Positions 1 through 47,350 of a stretch of 64,000 nucleotides of DNA are shown here, piece after piece. Position 1 is the stretch's first letter, and each line of letters begins with the position of its first letter. Under the pieces are notes generated by a model. It worked only from the letters and a program-made list of their open reading frames with translations. It made no database searches and had not been told where the DNA came from. The translations under genes and the position numbers were made by a program. Source of the DNA: Euptelea pleiosperma (Eukaryota; Streptophyta; Magnoliopsida; Ranunculales; Eupteleaceae); assembly GCA_035048495.1 (NCBI GenBank), contig CM068546.1:34614674-34678673 (forward strand), in the 5' to 3' direction.

Positions 1-1038
1 ATTATATGCTATGGTTCAATCTGGTAGACTGTTGAGTAGCATTCTTTTTTCTTTTTGTTTTGAGTAGCATTTTTTTTGCATGCTTTGTTATCCACATCCT
101 GATGTTACCCCTAAAATGAATCCAACAGAATTGTCTTGCATCACATTAATGATGATTAGGCGTATTGGTTGTGGTCCTTGTACATTGAGTATTGGAACAT
201 GTGTCCCTTGCTTTCTCCGCATAATCACTACATGTTTTGCTTGAGATGTAATTGGTATGCATTTATGTTGGGCCAAAACTAAGTATACACCGCTAACGGG
301 TACTTTTGAATCCATGTTGTTCCAAAAGATACGTGGTTTTACAATTGCTTTTTACTCGTCAACAAATCTTGTTGCTCTCAAGTGGATGCGTTTCACATAT
401 GAATGGTCAAATGATATTGAAGAAACTTCAGCTCAAAATTCAAACAGTAAAATGTCGGATGCGAGATGCACCCATATCCATTTTGAAGCTCCTTGCTTGC
501 TAAATCTATTTGCATAGATTTATGTTCCTTCATATCTTTTTCTTCTGGTGTTAATCAATCATTATATTATCACTGACACTGCAAAGGTTTGACCCACATG
601 TCAAACTTACCTCATGCAATCTTTTATTTTCTTTGCAAGTAAAGATATATCCTGTGATTGACACTGTGTTGAAACCAGTAATTTTGCCATTTTCATACTG
701 AGCAATCGTAATTCAAACCCCACCACACATTTTCAGTGGTAAGAAAAGCAAAGTGACACCAACAATTATCCTGAAAATTTTGAAAATTTGAATATATATA
801 TTTCAATATTGGTACATTATGGGTTAGTTTCGGTAACTAGAACTAGTTAGGCACAATATTACCATTTTAACAAAGGAGGCTGTGGACATATGACCACAAG
901 TCTGGAACAGATTACAAAGTCTCATGTTTATGTTATTTATGGTGAATGTGCTCGGATTAATATTATCATGATAACCACAATATTTAACAATTGTGGATTT
1001 TTTTGTTCCTAATTCTACCATGGGGTGTCCTTATGCAG
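1..1038 (+). other. PRMT4 intron or upstream sequence, no exon recognised
   Basis: The first recognisable PRMT4 exon begins at 1039 after a TATGCAG acceptor. In the family it should be preceded by an exon ending near a GYFSQ-like stretch, and I could not find that exon in 1-1038. This stretch is therefore probably intron of more than 1 kb, with earlier exons outside the window. Short open frames here, such as a 75-codon one on the minus strand at 88-315, match nothing I know. Confidence 0.55.
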
Positions 1039-3253
1039 CCTGTGGTTGATGCATTTGATCCAAGGTTATTGGTTGCTCCAGCAATATTCCACACACTAGA
1101 TTTTACCTCTGCAAAGGTACAACTCTTAAAATAAGATGTGTATATATATACTTCGGAAGCATACTTGGACCAATCGGTATTTTACACAACTTAAATTGTA
1201 CCTATTTTTCATTTTGTAGGAAGAAGGTCTATATGAAATTGAAATCCCACTTAAATTCATAGCCTCTGTTGGCACTCGAGTGCACGGGTTGGCTTGTTGG
1301 TTTGATGTCTTGTTTAATGGGAGGTAACCATCCAACCCTGATTTGATAGTTTTGTCTCTTTGCACAGTTAACATACATGATAATTCTGCATCATTTTTCT
1401 TCTCCTTTTTACTATTTACTATTTACTATTGTTCATCCAGTATTTTGATTTTTACTAGATCACAGATCACAGAAATCTTCTGGTTTTCTTTCTGTAAGTA
1501 GGTTTCCTTTTGATGTCTGAATGAGTATCCAATTGATTTGATCTGCAGTACTGTTCAAAGGTGGCTGACCACCGCTCCTGGTGCACCTACGACCCATTGG
1601 TACCAACTACGTTGTGTTCTGTCTCAGCCGATATATGTCATGGCTGGACAAGAAATTACTGGACGGCTCCATATGGTTGCTCACAATGCTCAGAGCTATA
1701 CAATGTACCTAACTATGTCAGGTTGGCGTTTTTGTCATCCTTGTGTTGTTACAGTTTTGTTTGTATTGGTGAAACGTTGTCTTGCTTTCTGACATGTTGC
1801 ACTTAAAGCTAAAATGTGGGGAGCCGGTGCCGAACAAGGAGGGATTCTTCAGACATCATCATGCAAACTGGATCTCAAAGAGCCATACTATCGAATGTCA
1901 CAACCACAGACCTATGCATGGGCCCAAGATCAGCAGCCACATCAGCTCTTACACTCACAGGTATGTAATAGTTACTTGCAAGTTGATATGGGGTTCTCTG
2001 CATTTATCTGTTGCCATCCTCTGGATTGATTGAAACTATAACAGGAATGTTTCAGTTATTAGTGGCCTCATATAATCGGCAGGAATCTACCCATGGTGCT
2101 ACTCCATTCCTGGAATCTCACTCACCCAACGTCATAACCTCCTTTTGTGCGCCTTATACCAACAACCAATGTACCACCGTACTCAATTCTTAGGACCATC
2201 AGTCACCCACCAGTTGTTATTTATGGGATCCTGTTTTTATTTTTAATTTTTTCATACAACTTTAATAATGACAGATAAATAGGTTAATCTCTATTTTTTA
2301 TTAATATAGCACTTAAAATTTCTTAGTACCATTTGTTACGAACAATTCTGCCTTGGCCCTGTTTGTTAAACTTAAATTTCAGTACTTAAGACTGAAAAGG
2401 ACGATTTTCAGTCTTTAAGTGCAATTTCTGACCGGTTGTTTACTCCCAAAATTCAGTGATTGATTTTAAGATTCACTTAAATGTAGCAGCCTTTTTTAAG
2501 TCATCCCATCTCCACAGACTCCACTTAAATAATTAAGTGGTTTTCACTTAGTGCGGCAAATGATTGCATCTTTAAAAGGATTATAAGATTCCTTTCAAAA
2601 TACCCAATTTGCCCTTGTATTCAAAGCTCTCTCTACCGAATACTTAAAAAATGCCCTAATGAACCTTTTAAAATATCCAATATGCCCTTGTCTTAATTTT
2701 CAGACATAAGTTAAATTACCAGTCCGAATTATGTAAATTACTGAAGATTCAGTACTTTAAGCTTTTAGTGCTTAAATTAATTTTTAGTGCTGAAATTTAA
2801 GTTTAACAAACAGGGCCCACTTTTCTATACTTGTATTTCTCTGCTCCCGCTCTTACTTTCACGATAATAACAAAATTTATTAAAATACAATAAAGATATT
2901 AATTAAATCACTTCTGAGGCCTAGAAATCCTTTCATCCTGAAGATGCGATGTCTGTAAATTCAAACTCTGCAAGAACAGTGGATATCAGAGATTGTTTTT
3001 CAACACCACACATCATATCTGAGAACTTTCAAGTTAAAAAGAAAGGTTCAAAGTCTGTTTCTTCATCCGCCATCCAAAACTCAAATCTCGGAATTCTTAT
3101 TTTTTGCAATAGTGAATCATCTTGTTTCGACTGACTCACTGCTCTACCCTTTGACAGGATACGCCCTTTCAATCTCAGGATGCAGTGGAGCCTGGCTTAA
3201 TGCAGCAGCAGCAGCAGCCAACACAGAATTCAGGGGTTCCATTGAGTCAATGA
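1039..3253 (+). CDS. PRMT4: Protein arginine N-methyltransferase 4 (CARM1-type), C-terminal part
   Basis: Coding exons are 1039-1116, 1220-1323, 1549-1721, 1809-1960 and 3158-3253, all with GT..AG introns and matching phases. They give about 200 residues ending in TGA. The gene is 5' truncated by the window edge. The protein transfers methyl groups from S-adenosylmethionine to arginines of histone H3 and RNA-processing proteins in nucleus and cytosol. What is seen is the C-terminal beta-barrel of the type I PRMT fold. It runs from PVVDAFDPRLLV through GLACWFDVLF and the substrate-binding THW loop (PTTHWYQ, exon 1549-1721) to YVMAGQEITGRL and LDLKEPYYRMSQP. These stretches are nearly identical to my memory of plant PRMT4A/B. 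The SAM-binding domain and double-E loop are not in the window. The last exon codes a short Q-rich tail (a run of five Gln) that does not resemble the Arabidopsis tail I recall, so it is the least certain exon. Confidence 0.93.
1961..3157 (+). other. Last PRMT4 intron
   Basis: GT at 1961 and AG at 3156-3157; phase 0. The intron holds a 463-bp inverted-end element (2355-2817). I see nothing else in it. An alternative acceptor near 2044 would run into a stop at once, which supports the 3158 acceptor. Confidence 0.75.
2355..2817. mobile_element. MITE with 28-bp perfect terminal inverted repeats
   Basis: The left end starts GGCCCTGTTTGTTAAAC (2355-2382). The right end (2790-2817) is its exact reverse complement over 28 bases. 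The inside is AT-rich, has no coding potential, and repeats TTAAG/CTTAA words. Flanking target duplication is unclear, so the superfamily is not assigned; the GGCCCTGTTTG end is of a type common in plant MITEs. It sits within the last intron of PRMT4. Confidence 0.8.
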
Positions 3254-4639
3254 TATAAAAAAAATTATTTCAGCTCTGCAGGTCAGCACGGAGTTATCCA
3301 ACTGACCACAGCAGCCTCATGTCTGTAACACAAAGATGCCTTCACCCTAACCAAGCGGGTGGGTGCCCTGTTTAACCCCCACTCAGCAGGGCCCGCCCCC
3401 TGTAAATTACATGACCATTATACTATTTATTATCGGGTGGGTGCCCTTTGGGTGCTATTCTATGTTATCATAATTAAACCCGCCAAATAATCGAGCAGGT
3501 TGTTTTCTTTTTGTTATAGAGCTGTGCAATATATCTGATAAGGTGACAGGTTAATGGTCGATTACATTTTGACGAGTCTTTTTAAGTTACATAGACACCC
3601 AATACGACTTAATATGACTGGTATGTTGTAGAGGATTGATTATTACCATCCTTTACAAGCTTAATGATTGTGCATAGACGGGGTTGGAGAACCTCCCATT
3701 CACTGGGTGTCAAAAGAACAACTTGATCAGATGATCATAACCATCCAATTTATGATAGATGATATTATGATCATCATGGCATGTGGTGATCAAATAATGC
3801 CAATTTTTTTTCGTCTCCCAAAGGAATAACCCATTCAATGGTGGATTTCATCTATCACGTGTTGCAGGTGCAAATATGTGGATTTTTTAAGCAGCGATCA
3901 TGCGCCCAATATAAACCTGGGTTTAGGCTTTGGTTTTAGAAGTAGCCATGGATATATGTTGCCTATGATCGTTGGGCGGCATGATTGCTGCTTGAAAAAT
4001 ACCGCCGCTTCAAAAAAAATTCTCCAAATATGCAATGGTAGATCATCAATTATGAATTCTCATGGGGATGAATGTGGTCTATTAAAATTAAATTCTACAC
4101 CAGCTTGTGCTCAGAATTATAAAAGTACATCTTCTGTAACATAATGTAGTAACTTGACTGCACTTTCAAAGTTAACAAAAATAAGACACTATCCACATTT
4201 TCCGGGAAAAATTGTTAATAGAGATTGTACATTTAATGAAAATAAACCAAATTAACATTACAATGCCTGATATATTGCTCAATTGTTCCTCTTCTTAAGC
4301 TACGTAAACAAATTTTACTCTTATTTCTGAATTCTCTAATTTGGAGAATGCCGAAAATAATGTGGATTGAGGGAGTATGAAAAGATCTTAAGGCACATAA
4401 CTTGACAAAAGATAAAGTTATATATAGAGTTGAATGGAAAACTATTTGTGACCAAGGTGAAGATGATGATCATCATCTCTGAATTCTCTATTCCTCTCCA
4501 TGTTTAAAGACCATGTATCCTCGTTGAACTTCGTGGAGGTCTAGCAATGGAAATCCACCAACTTACGAAGGGAGCACAAAAAAGGTATAGATCACAGTTG
4601 GGGATCTTTCTACCTTTTCTTTCTCACTTTTTGGAAGTC
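3254..4639. other. Convergent intergenic region between PRMT4 and IleRS
   Basis: About 1.4 kb separates the PRMT4 stop (3253) from the IleRS stop (4640), and both genes end here. It must contain the two 3' UTRs and poly(A) sites, but I cannot place them. An 88-codon plus-strand frame at 3878-4144 has no recognisable similarity. Part of 3660-3860 looks repeat-derived. Confidence 0.6.
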
Positions 4640-40412
<35,773 letters not shown>

Positions 40413-40560
40413 TTTTACTTCTATGGGAGTGAAGACGGACGAGTTCGTTGTAAAGGATTTGAGGAAAGCCATATTATTCCGTTCTATTTGCAGAGCTTCT
40501 CCATACTTGGAGGGAAATGGTAGAGAGGCATTGAACCAACCACGCTTTTTTCTTCGCCCC

Positions 40561-40572
40561 CTTTTATATATA
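40561..40572 (-). promoter_or_regulatory. TATA-like element upstream of IleRS
   Basis: Read on the minus strand this is a TATATATAAAAG stretch, about 150 bases before the chosen ATG at 40412. That spacing would suit a TATA box plus a roughly 100-base 5' UTR. It is a motif match only; the surroundings are T-rich, so chance occurrence is possible. Confidence 0.35.
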
Positions 40573-41261
40573 TCATGGATAAGGTTTTTTTTTTTTTTTC
40601 TAACTTATTACTGTTTTCCAAATAAACATAGGGAAATGATTTTTCAGCTTTCTACCTCTCCAGTCCACATTTTCTATTGACGAAAATACCCCTCAAATAA
40701 AACTTTTTTTTTTTTTGGGTCTTTTCAAGGTCTTTTTTGTTAACATGTGAAAATGTTAACCGGAAAAAATCAATTCCCTAGCTATATCATGTTTTTTTTT
40801 TTTTTTTGCGTGGGGCACAATTAGGGTTAGGGCAGCACAGGTGCATGTTTGCAACACCCAACAAACTTTTATTGGGGGTTAGCTTTATAACAAAATATTT
40901 TATTTTCATCTTTTTTCTTGGGGTCGGGATCCGAGAACTCCCCTTCTCAGACGTGGATTCCGAGAATCCAACGGTGGTTGATAGTGATGAGCTAGCATTT
41001 ATTTCTTAGAAACCACACCCAAGAAGGGGAGCATGGTTCAAAGTTTCGACTGATCCTAGTCGGAGCCCACCAATCCGATCCAAACCAGGCTCTGTCTCGC
41101 TCCGAGATCACTGTTTCACAAAGGAGTCCCACTTTGTCTCAATCGTTTTTGCACTTTTTTTATAAAATAAGTGCCGGCGGTTATAACAAAAAAATATTAC
41201 GGCGGTGAAACATTCATAACATAACAGGGTAGGTCATTATCCATTATAACGGCCTCTTAAA

Positions 41262-41695
41262 CCATGGTTTTAAAAATGGCCATTTAAACGGTTTTAACGG
41301 CTGTTTAAATGGTAACGCCCCAAGCCCGTTTTCTTTAAAACCGTTTAAACACGTTTTATCAGTTTTGAAAAAAACGGCCATTTTTTTTGTTTTAACGCCG
41401 TTTAAATTGTTTAAACGGTGGTTTAATTCTGGAAAATTTTGTGAAAAAAATGTCCGTTAAATCCGTTTAATTCCCGTTAAATTTCGTTTTTTTTTTATTT
41501 TCAAATTTCAATTTTGAATTTCAGCGCCATGTTTTCTGTTTTTTCCTGTTAAAACCGTTAAAATACGTTAAATTCTATTTTTTTTTTCATTTTTGCCCCT
41601 GGGCGTTTCAATCCGCTTTAACGGCTGTTTAAATGGTTTAAACGGTAACGCCTCCAGTCTGTTTAACCGTTAAAACGGCCTCCTTTAAACCTTGG
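41262..41695 (+). mobile_element. MITE-like repeat, cluster copy 1
   Basis: Starts CCATGGTTTTAAAAATGGCC and ends GGCCTCCTTTAAACCTTGG, a degenerate inverted pair. The inside is filled with ACGGTTTTAACGG, TAACGCC and CGTTTAAA words in both orientations. No coding sequence. Confidence 0.7.
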
Positions 41696-41767
41696 TTTGC
41701 ACCACGTAAATGACCTTCTTACGAATTTACCAAAACTTTCATGCAGATGGATGTTGATACTTAGATA

Positions 41768-42090
41768 CCATGGTTTTAAAAACGGCCATTTAAACGGTAA
41801 TGCCCCAAGCCCGTTTCCGTTTAAACACGTTTTGACGCTTTTAATTTAACGGCTGCTGTTAAATTTTGAAAATTTTTGTGAAAAAAAAGGCCGTTAGATC
41901 GTTAAATTCTATCTTTTTTTTTTAATTTTGAAATTTCAAAATTTGAATTTTAGCGCCACTTTTCCGTTTTTTCCGTTAAATTCCATTTTTCATATTTTTT
42001 TTCCATTTTTGCCCCTACCCGTTTCAATCCGTTTTAATGGGAACGCCCCAATCCATTAAACCGTTAAAACGGCACATCCTTTAAACCTTG
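41768..42090 (+). mobile_element. MITE-like repeat, cluster copy 2
   Basis: Same ends as copy 1 (CCATGGTTTTAAAAACGGCC ... CCTTTAAACCTTG) and the same GCCCCAAGCCCGTTT word. About 110 bases shorter. Confidence 0.7.
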
Positions 42091-42497
42091 ATCCTAACAT
42101 CTCAACAAAGATCCACAAATGCCAGTTTTCCAAATCGTTTATTTTTCTATTTTTTTTATGTTGCAAGTTTAATAGATTATTAGAACATTGAACATAATTA
42201 TTTGGGTACGATTATAAGTATTCGCAACAATTTCTCTTGATAAATTAGCATTTTCTAGGCTTACTTTTTATTTTTTGTAATAATATAATCTATTTTTCTA
42301 CAAATAAGTACTTTGTGTAAAAAAGGAATACATATTTAAAAAGAAAGTAGGAATTCATATTTTAGAAAGTTATGGTGCGCGGGAGAGTAATTGTTAAGTT
42401 AAATGGCAAAAATTGTCTTTATTGTATTTAATATCGGTATAATTGACAGTCAAAAGTATTTTTTTTCTCGGTGCTTTTATAAGTAGTATAGATATAG

Positions 42498-42862
42498 ATC
42501 AAGGTTTAAAGGTGGCCGTTTTAACGGTATAACGTACTGGGGCGTTACCATTAAAATCGTTAAAACGGATTCTAATGGCCGGGGCAAAAACGAAAAAAAA
42601 ATAGAATTTACCGATTTTAACGGAAAAAAGGGGCTGAAATTCAAATTTTGAATTTGGAAATTTCAAAAACAAAAAAAAAAACGTAATTTAATGGATAAAT
42701 AACGAATTTTAATGGAATTTAACGGAAAAACGGCTATTTTTTTACCAAATTTTAACAGCCATTTTTTTAGTGTAAAAATAGTTTTTAACTTAACAAGCCT
42801 GAGGCATTACCATTTTAACGGCAGTTAAAACTAGTTAAACGGCATTTTTTAAAACCATGGAA
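42498..42862 (-). mobile_element. MITE-like repeat, cluster copy 3 (reverse)
   Basis: Reverse orientation: CAAGGTTTAAAGGTGGCC at the left, TTTTTTAAAACCATGG at the right. ATAGATATAG flanks it at 42488-42497 and 42863-42872, a possible 10-bp duplication that would suit a Mutator-like origin. The word is low in complexity, so this is tentative. Confidence 0.65.
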
Positions 42863-42871
42863 ATAGATATA

Positions 42872-43577
42872 GGTAATTTTAGTCGCACTCCACAAAATGT
42901 GAGGGCACCCGACTTGTTGAGAGCACCGCACTATGATTTCAAACTTGGGCGCCCTCGTCAAAGCACCCACAACCATTGAAGGAGAAGGAATCATCAGACC
43001 CTGATAGTCACACAACCATTTCAGCACAAGAGAGTAATGAGTAAAACTTCTATCCCAACGGGTTGTGACCGAAGCCGGTCACAGCCCACAATAGGAGCCA
43101 CGTCGCATACTCTTGGTGGACGATGACCGTATGGATGTTTGGCCAGTCCTTCGATAGACCTGCAAACCAAAAATCAGTCTGAGTAGTGATTTACAACATT
43201 TGGATCTTTGGACCCAAAAACGCTCAATAATGCTCAGATTCCAACAGTTAGAATCAACCCATGAAAATGACTTCAATCCAATGCTTAGAATTCACTAATC
43301 AGGTTGGCTTTTGGTTTGTAGGTCCACCGAGGGACTAGCCAGACATCCATACAGTCAGCGTCCACTGAGAGTGTGCCACATGGCTCCTATTGTTGGCTGT
43401 GACCGGCTTACAGAAGTTTTGCTCCAAATGAGCAAAGCTTCTGTAGAGAGAGAGAGAGAGAGATAAGGAAGGTGCGCAAAAAAAATTCAAAAGGGCATTT
43501 TCATAATAAAAAAATAAGGTAAAAAACCAAGGGTTTTGGGTGCCCTTACATTTTGTGGGGTGCGACTAAAATTACCC
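42872..43577. mobile_element. Foldback element with 39-40-bp inverted ends
   Basis: The left end GGTAATTTTAGTCGCACTCC... (42872-42910) and its inverted copy at 43538-43577 match nearly base for base. A second pair of inverted arms lies inside (about 43042-43192 and 43292-43421), so the whole can fold into a double hairpin. No open frame of interest. A GA microsatellite lies at about 43445-43463. It abuts MITE copy 3. Confidence 0.75.
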
Positions 43578-43639
43578 AATAAATATAGATATGTAAATAA
43601 TGTTTTCATATTCTAATTTGACGAATATTCTGCTTGACA

Positions 43640-45010
43640 TAAAACATAATTGTAACCGTTCCTACGAACGATAGTGTGTCTTTGAGGATGTCGTGGTACA
43701 CATACTTCTCTGAATACGTGAAGACTAAAAGACGAATATTGCAAAAATTAGATGATTGACGACATGAGTCATCTGAGTAATTATTTTTTGGTCGCTAAAG
43801 ATCGTGTCCGCTTACTTAGGAAGGAAAGTCACTTAGTAACCATAGGAATAGTACTTTAGAAATAAAATATAATAGTTGAAACTTGTCACAAGACAGACCT
43901 AGGTCAAGGTAGATGCAAGAGTCTTAAATTTGACTAAAGGGAAGTCCAATCGATTGGACCCTATGGACAGAGCTGCCTTAAGAGTACAATAGATTGGACC
44001 ATCTAGGACAGAACTTTCCAAGAGTATAATCAATTGGACCCTGAGTACAATTGATTAGACCGACGAACAAAAAAATCATCCGGATAGTACAATCGATTGG
44101 ACCTAATATATAATTGATTGGATCACACATAATTAGTCAAATTTCAGATCCAATTTTTATGTTCCCATGACCCTATCACTTGTATGGCCTAGGACTTCAA
44201 TACTCTTATAAATAAAGCATCATTTGAGTTTTATTAGATATACATTGACAGACAACAAGAGAGAGTTATTGAATAAGAGTTGTCCCATTTGAAGAGAAAA
44301 AATCTCAATTTTATTTTTTTTCTTGTTAAAGGTTTTCTCTTCTTTTCAATCATAGCCTAGAGCTTAATCATCACATTTGCTAAAATTTTTCAACTAGAAT
44401 TCTAACCTAGTAAGCTAGAGAGTACCTCGTGTCTCAACACTATTTGAGCAACGTCGGGATTCAGGGTGTATTGAATCATTCACATCGGTAAAGATAGGTG
44501 GATGAGAATTAAGATCGGAGTGTACTGATCAATAGTAGGTTTGGGGAGTACCAAATTGAACAAGCGACAAAGGTTTCGTAATTAAAAGGGCGCGCGTGTG
44601 ACTTGTAGCGTTGAGCCAGAGGACGTGGACACGACGACAATTGGCATTGACTAAGGTTGGATGCTGTATGGAAACGGTGCTGTATATTTAACTTCTATAA
44701 CTCAAAACTTTCCAGTTAATGATATTTTCCATCTGAACATGCTACCATTATATTTCTTGGCTAAGGTTTTCATATAAAAACTCGCATGTATTATAGTTGT
44801 TTGATTGCTTACAATTCCGCACAATTTTTAGATATATTCAAGCAATCTAGAAACAATATATCACGAAGATATATTCGATCTTAGTCGACTGAGATAATCA
44901 ATCAATAAATTGCTAGTATTGTTGTACGCAATTAGATTACCCTTACCAGACCAGTAATCCCATTAGGTTGTTATTTAAGTAGAGAAATTTAAATACCTGA
45001 TCATCCCCCT
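43640..45010 (+). repeat. Possible solo LTR with repeated CAATCGATTGGACC words
   Basis: Between 43945 and 44140 the word CAAT(C/A)GATTGGACC recurs in several versions at 30-45 base spacing. Further on are GCAACGTCGGGATTCA and GCGTGTGACTTGTAGCGTTGAG. This style reminds me of LTRs of large Copia (Sirevirus-type) elements. Ends and target duplication were not found, so the limits are rough. Confidence 0.35.
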
Positions 45011-45060
45011 TCTAGGTAAATTGGATAGAAAGAACGGACTGAATTACAAGATATAGAAGA

Positions 45061-45219
45061 TCAGGCTCTGAGGACTCAAACTTTCACCCAAACTCTCGAC
45101 TGTGGATTTCGTAAAATCCGAGGTGCTTTTGCTTTGGTAAAGCGAATGCAACCACGGTTGGATTTCACAAAATCCATGGCCGAGAGTTTGGGTTTAGAAG
45201 TTAAGTCCTCAGAGCTTGA
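45061..45219. repeat. 159-bp palindromic MITE-like repeat
   Basis: The arms 45061-45119 and 45157-45219 are inverted: TCAGGCTCTGAGGACT at the left, AGTCCTCAGAGCTTGA at the right, with CCCAAACTCTCG and its complement inside. No clear flanking duplication. Confidence 0.7.
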
Positions 45220-45579
45220 TGCATATATATTATATATTTGATATATATCGGATCGGCACCATGTTTCGATCTGATAAGAATTTTAGTGGTTCTGAACCCA
45301 AAATTATCAAATCGCATTTTTGGGTTGATCCGATCCATTGACAGCCCTAGACAGAAGACCCAGTATTAAGGTTGTTGATGGGATGTAATTTTCTCAAGTG
45401 CCCATCCGATATCACCGTAAGTAGTGTTTTTTGCTTCACTCTACCAATTAAATCTTTACTTGATGTTGCTACCGTGCGTAGAAATTGTTATGGTAACCAA
45501 GGTTTATAAGCAGTAGCATTATATATCTTTTAATTAACAGAGTAGCCAATTCCTTTTAGAAAGAAAGGTGTCAAAAGAA

Positions 45580-45856
45580 AGATTTAAAAGGGGCTGTTAT
45601 AACCGACTGGGGGCGTTACCCTTTTTTCCGTTACAACGAATTTTAATGCTCAGGGGCAAATACCGGAAAAAATGGCGCTAAAATTCAAATTTTCAAAAAC
45701 GGAAATAACGGCCTTCTATCACAAAAAAATTCGTTATAACGGAAAATAACAGCCGTCATAACGAAAATAATGGTTGTTATTTTTAGAGTGTTTTAGCGGT
45801 ACATGACATAACGGGGGAGCTCCGAGTCCGTTATAATGACCGTTTTTAAGCCATGG
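45580..45856 (-). mobile_element. MITE-like repeat, cluster copy 4 (reverse, diverged)
   Basis: Starts near GATTTAAAAGGGGC and ends GACCGTTTTTAAGCCATGG. TTATAACGG replaces the TTTAACGG words of the other copies, so it represents a distinct subfamily. A partial piece of that subfamily also lies at 41170-41260. Confidence 0.6.
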
Positions 45857-47109
45857 TCAAAAAGTATTATTGTATTAGCCATTTGTTTGCGCTTGATGAG
45901 CATGCTACAGAAATATAGTGGTTGCTATGAGGTGACGGTGCTATAGTTGATCAACCAATCTGTCCTTGATGCTTCAACGGGACAAGTTGAGGGGAATGTG
46001 AAAAAAACCGTTGATTGGGCCAGCTTTCGGTTGTGGCCCTCCTTGAGCTGGTTTTGGGCTGCATCCTTAGGCCCGTGAGATATGGGCCTAATTTCTAGGA
46101 TCGTTGAGTGGGAACAGGTTTTCTGGTTAGCTATGCTTGGGTGAAATCGAAGCTCTAAGTCCATTTTGCACACCATACTATAGCAATTCCAATCGGGCTC
46201 TATATCTTCAAATTTGATAATATTTTTGCAAACACAAAATTTGATGACATGCTCTATATCTTTATTCTTGACATCAAATATAGAGATCTACTTTTCACTT
46301 TTCTGAATTTTCATTGTTATCATTTTACTTCCATTCAACTGGTTTTAAATATCGTTATTGTCCTTTTGATAAAGATGAAATCTTTAAATAAACTCACAAA
46401 CAAATTTTAAATACCTTTTGTATCATTTTAAAATAAAATTGATATTTACCTTGTCATTTTAAATACTTGTCTTTTTTGAAAAAGATATATTTTTTTAAAG
46501 ACGGGACTGATTGGAATTCAACACTTTTTCAAAGGATCCTCATTTTTAAATTTGAAGAAGAGGCTTTTTTTAAGCTGAAATTTGAAGAAGTTGGTTGGAG
46601 ATACTCTTATAGCTAGCCCAAAGGAGTCTTGGCCCCGAAGAGTGGACCTAATTATCTGGTCAACTTTTTTTCTTATTCAACTATCCAAAAGGGGATGCAG
46701 TTTGATGGGATGATTTCGGGATTGTTCGTGCGTGTTCCCTGTTGCTGCGTGTGAAGTCCTATACAGGTTTTGGATCTTCGATTTAGGTCTAATTCCATTC
46801 CATCAGGTGCGTGGTACCCTCAGTCACAAATCCAAAGGATGGTTTCTCGTCAAGCTCTTGTGTACATCCATCTAGTGGGTCATCGACAACCTGGCAGTTG
46901 TTCGGTCTCCGCTTTTGGGGGCAGGAGTGTTTGGTCAGCCTTACTTGCTTGGTCTAGCATTTTATTATGAGCTGTGAAGCCTTCAATGTTGGTATGGATA
47001 CTTTGCTTCCCGTTCGCAGGGCAAACTCCACCTATTTTTGATCTATTGAATTAGGCGATCCGAAAATCAATCTCTTTCTGACTCCCCTCTTATCAGAAAA
47101 GGAGTCTTG

Positions 47110-47350
47110 GCTCCCCTGTATGGTTGCCCTTTGAAAAGTTTTCTAGACATGATTCTTAACCGTACGTTTCAACACATTTCAAGAATCAAAATAAGTCATT
47201 TTCTTGAAAACTTTTCAAAGGGCATGCAATTTGATGGGATGATTTTGGGAATTAGGCCCTGTATGGTTGCCCTTTGAAAAGTTTTCTAGACATGGTTCTT
47301 ACCACAACGCATTTCAAAGTACAAAATCATTTTCTTGAAAACTTTCCTCG
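47110..47350. repeat. Two overlapping inverted repeats sharing TGTATGGTTGCCCTTTGAAA
   Basis: CCCTGTATGGTTGCCCTTTG followed by AAAAGTTTTCTAGACAT occurs at about 47114 and again at about 47262. Inverted partners, TTTTCTTGAAAACTTT and extensions, lie at about 47199-47225 and 47330-47346. This looks like one MITE inserted beside or into a second copy. Confidence 0.65.

Noticed and set aside
88..315. 75-codon minus-strand frame near the window start
   Set aside because: No recognisable family or splice signals; likely chance.
3878..4144. 88-codon plus-strand frame between PRMT4 and IleRS
   Set aside because: No domain; lies in repeat-like intergenic DNA.
43940..44140. CRISPR-like spaced repeats (CAATCGATTGGACC words)
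   Set aside because: The words vary, spacing is irregular, and the context is a plant nuclear intergenic region; LTR-type sequence is more likely.
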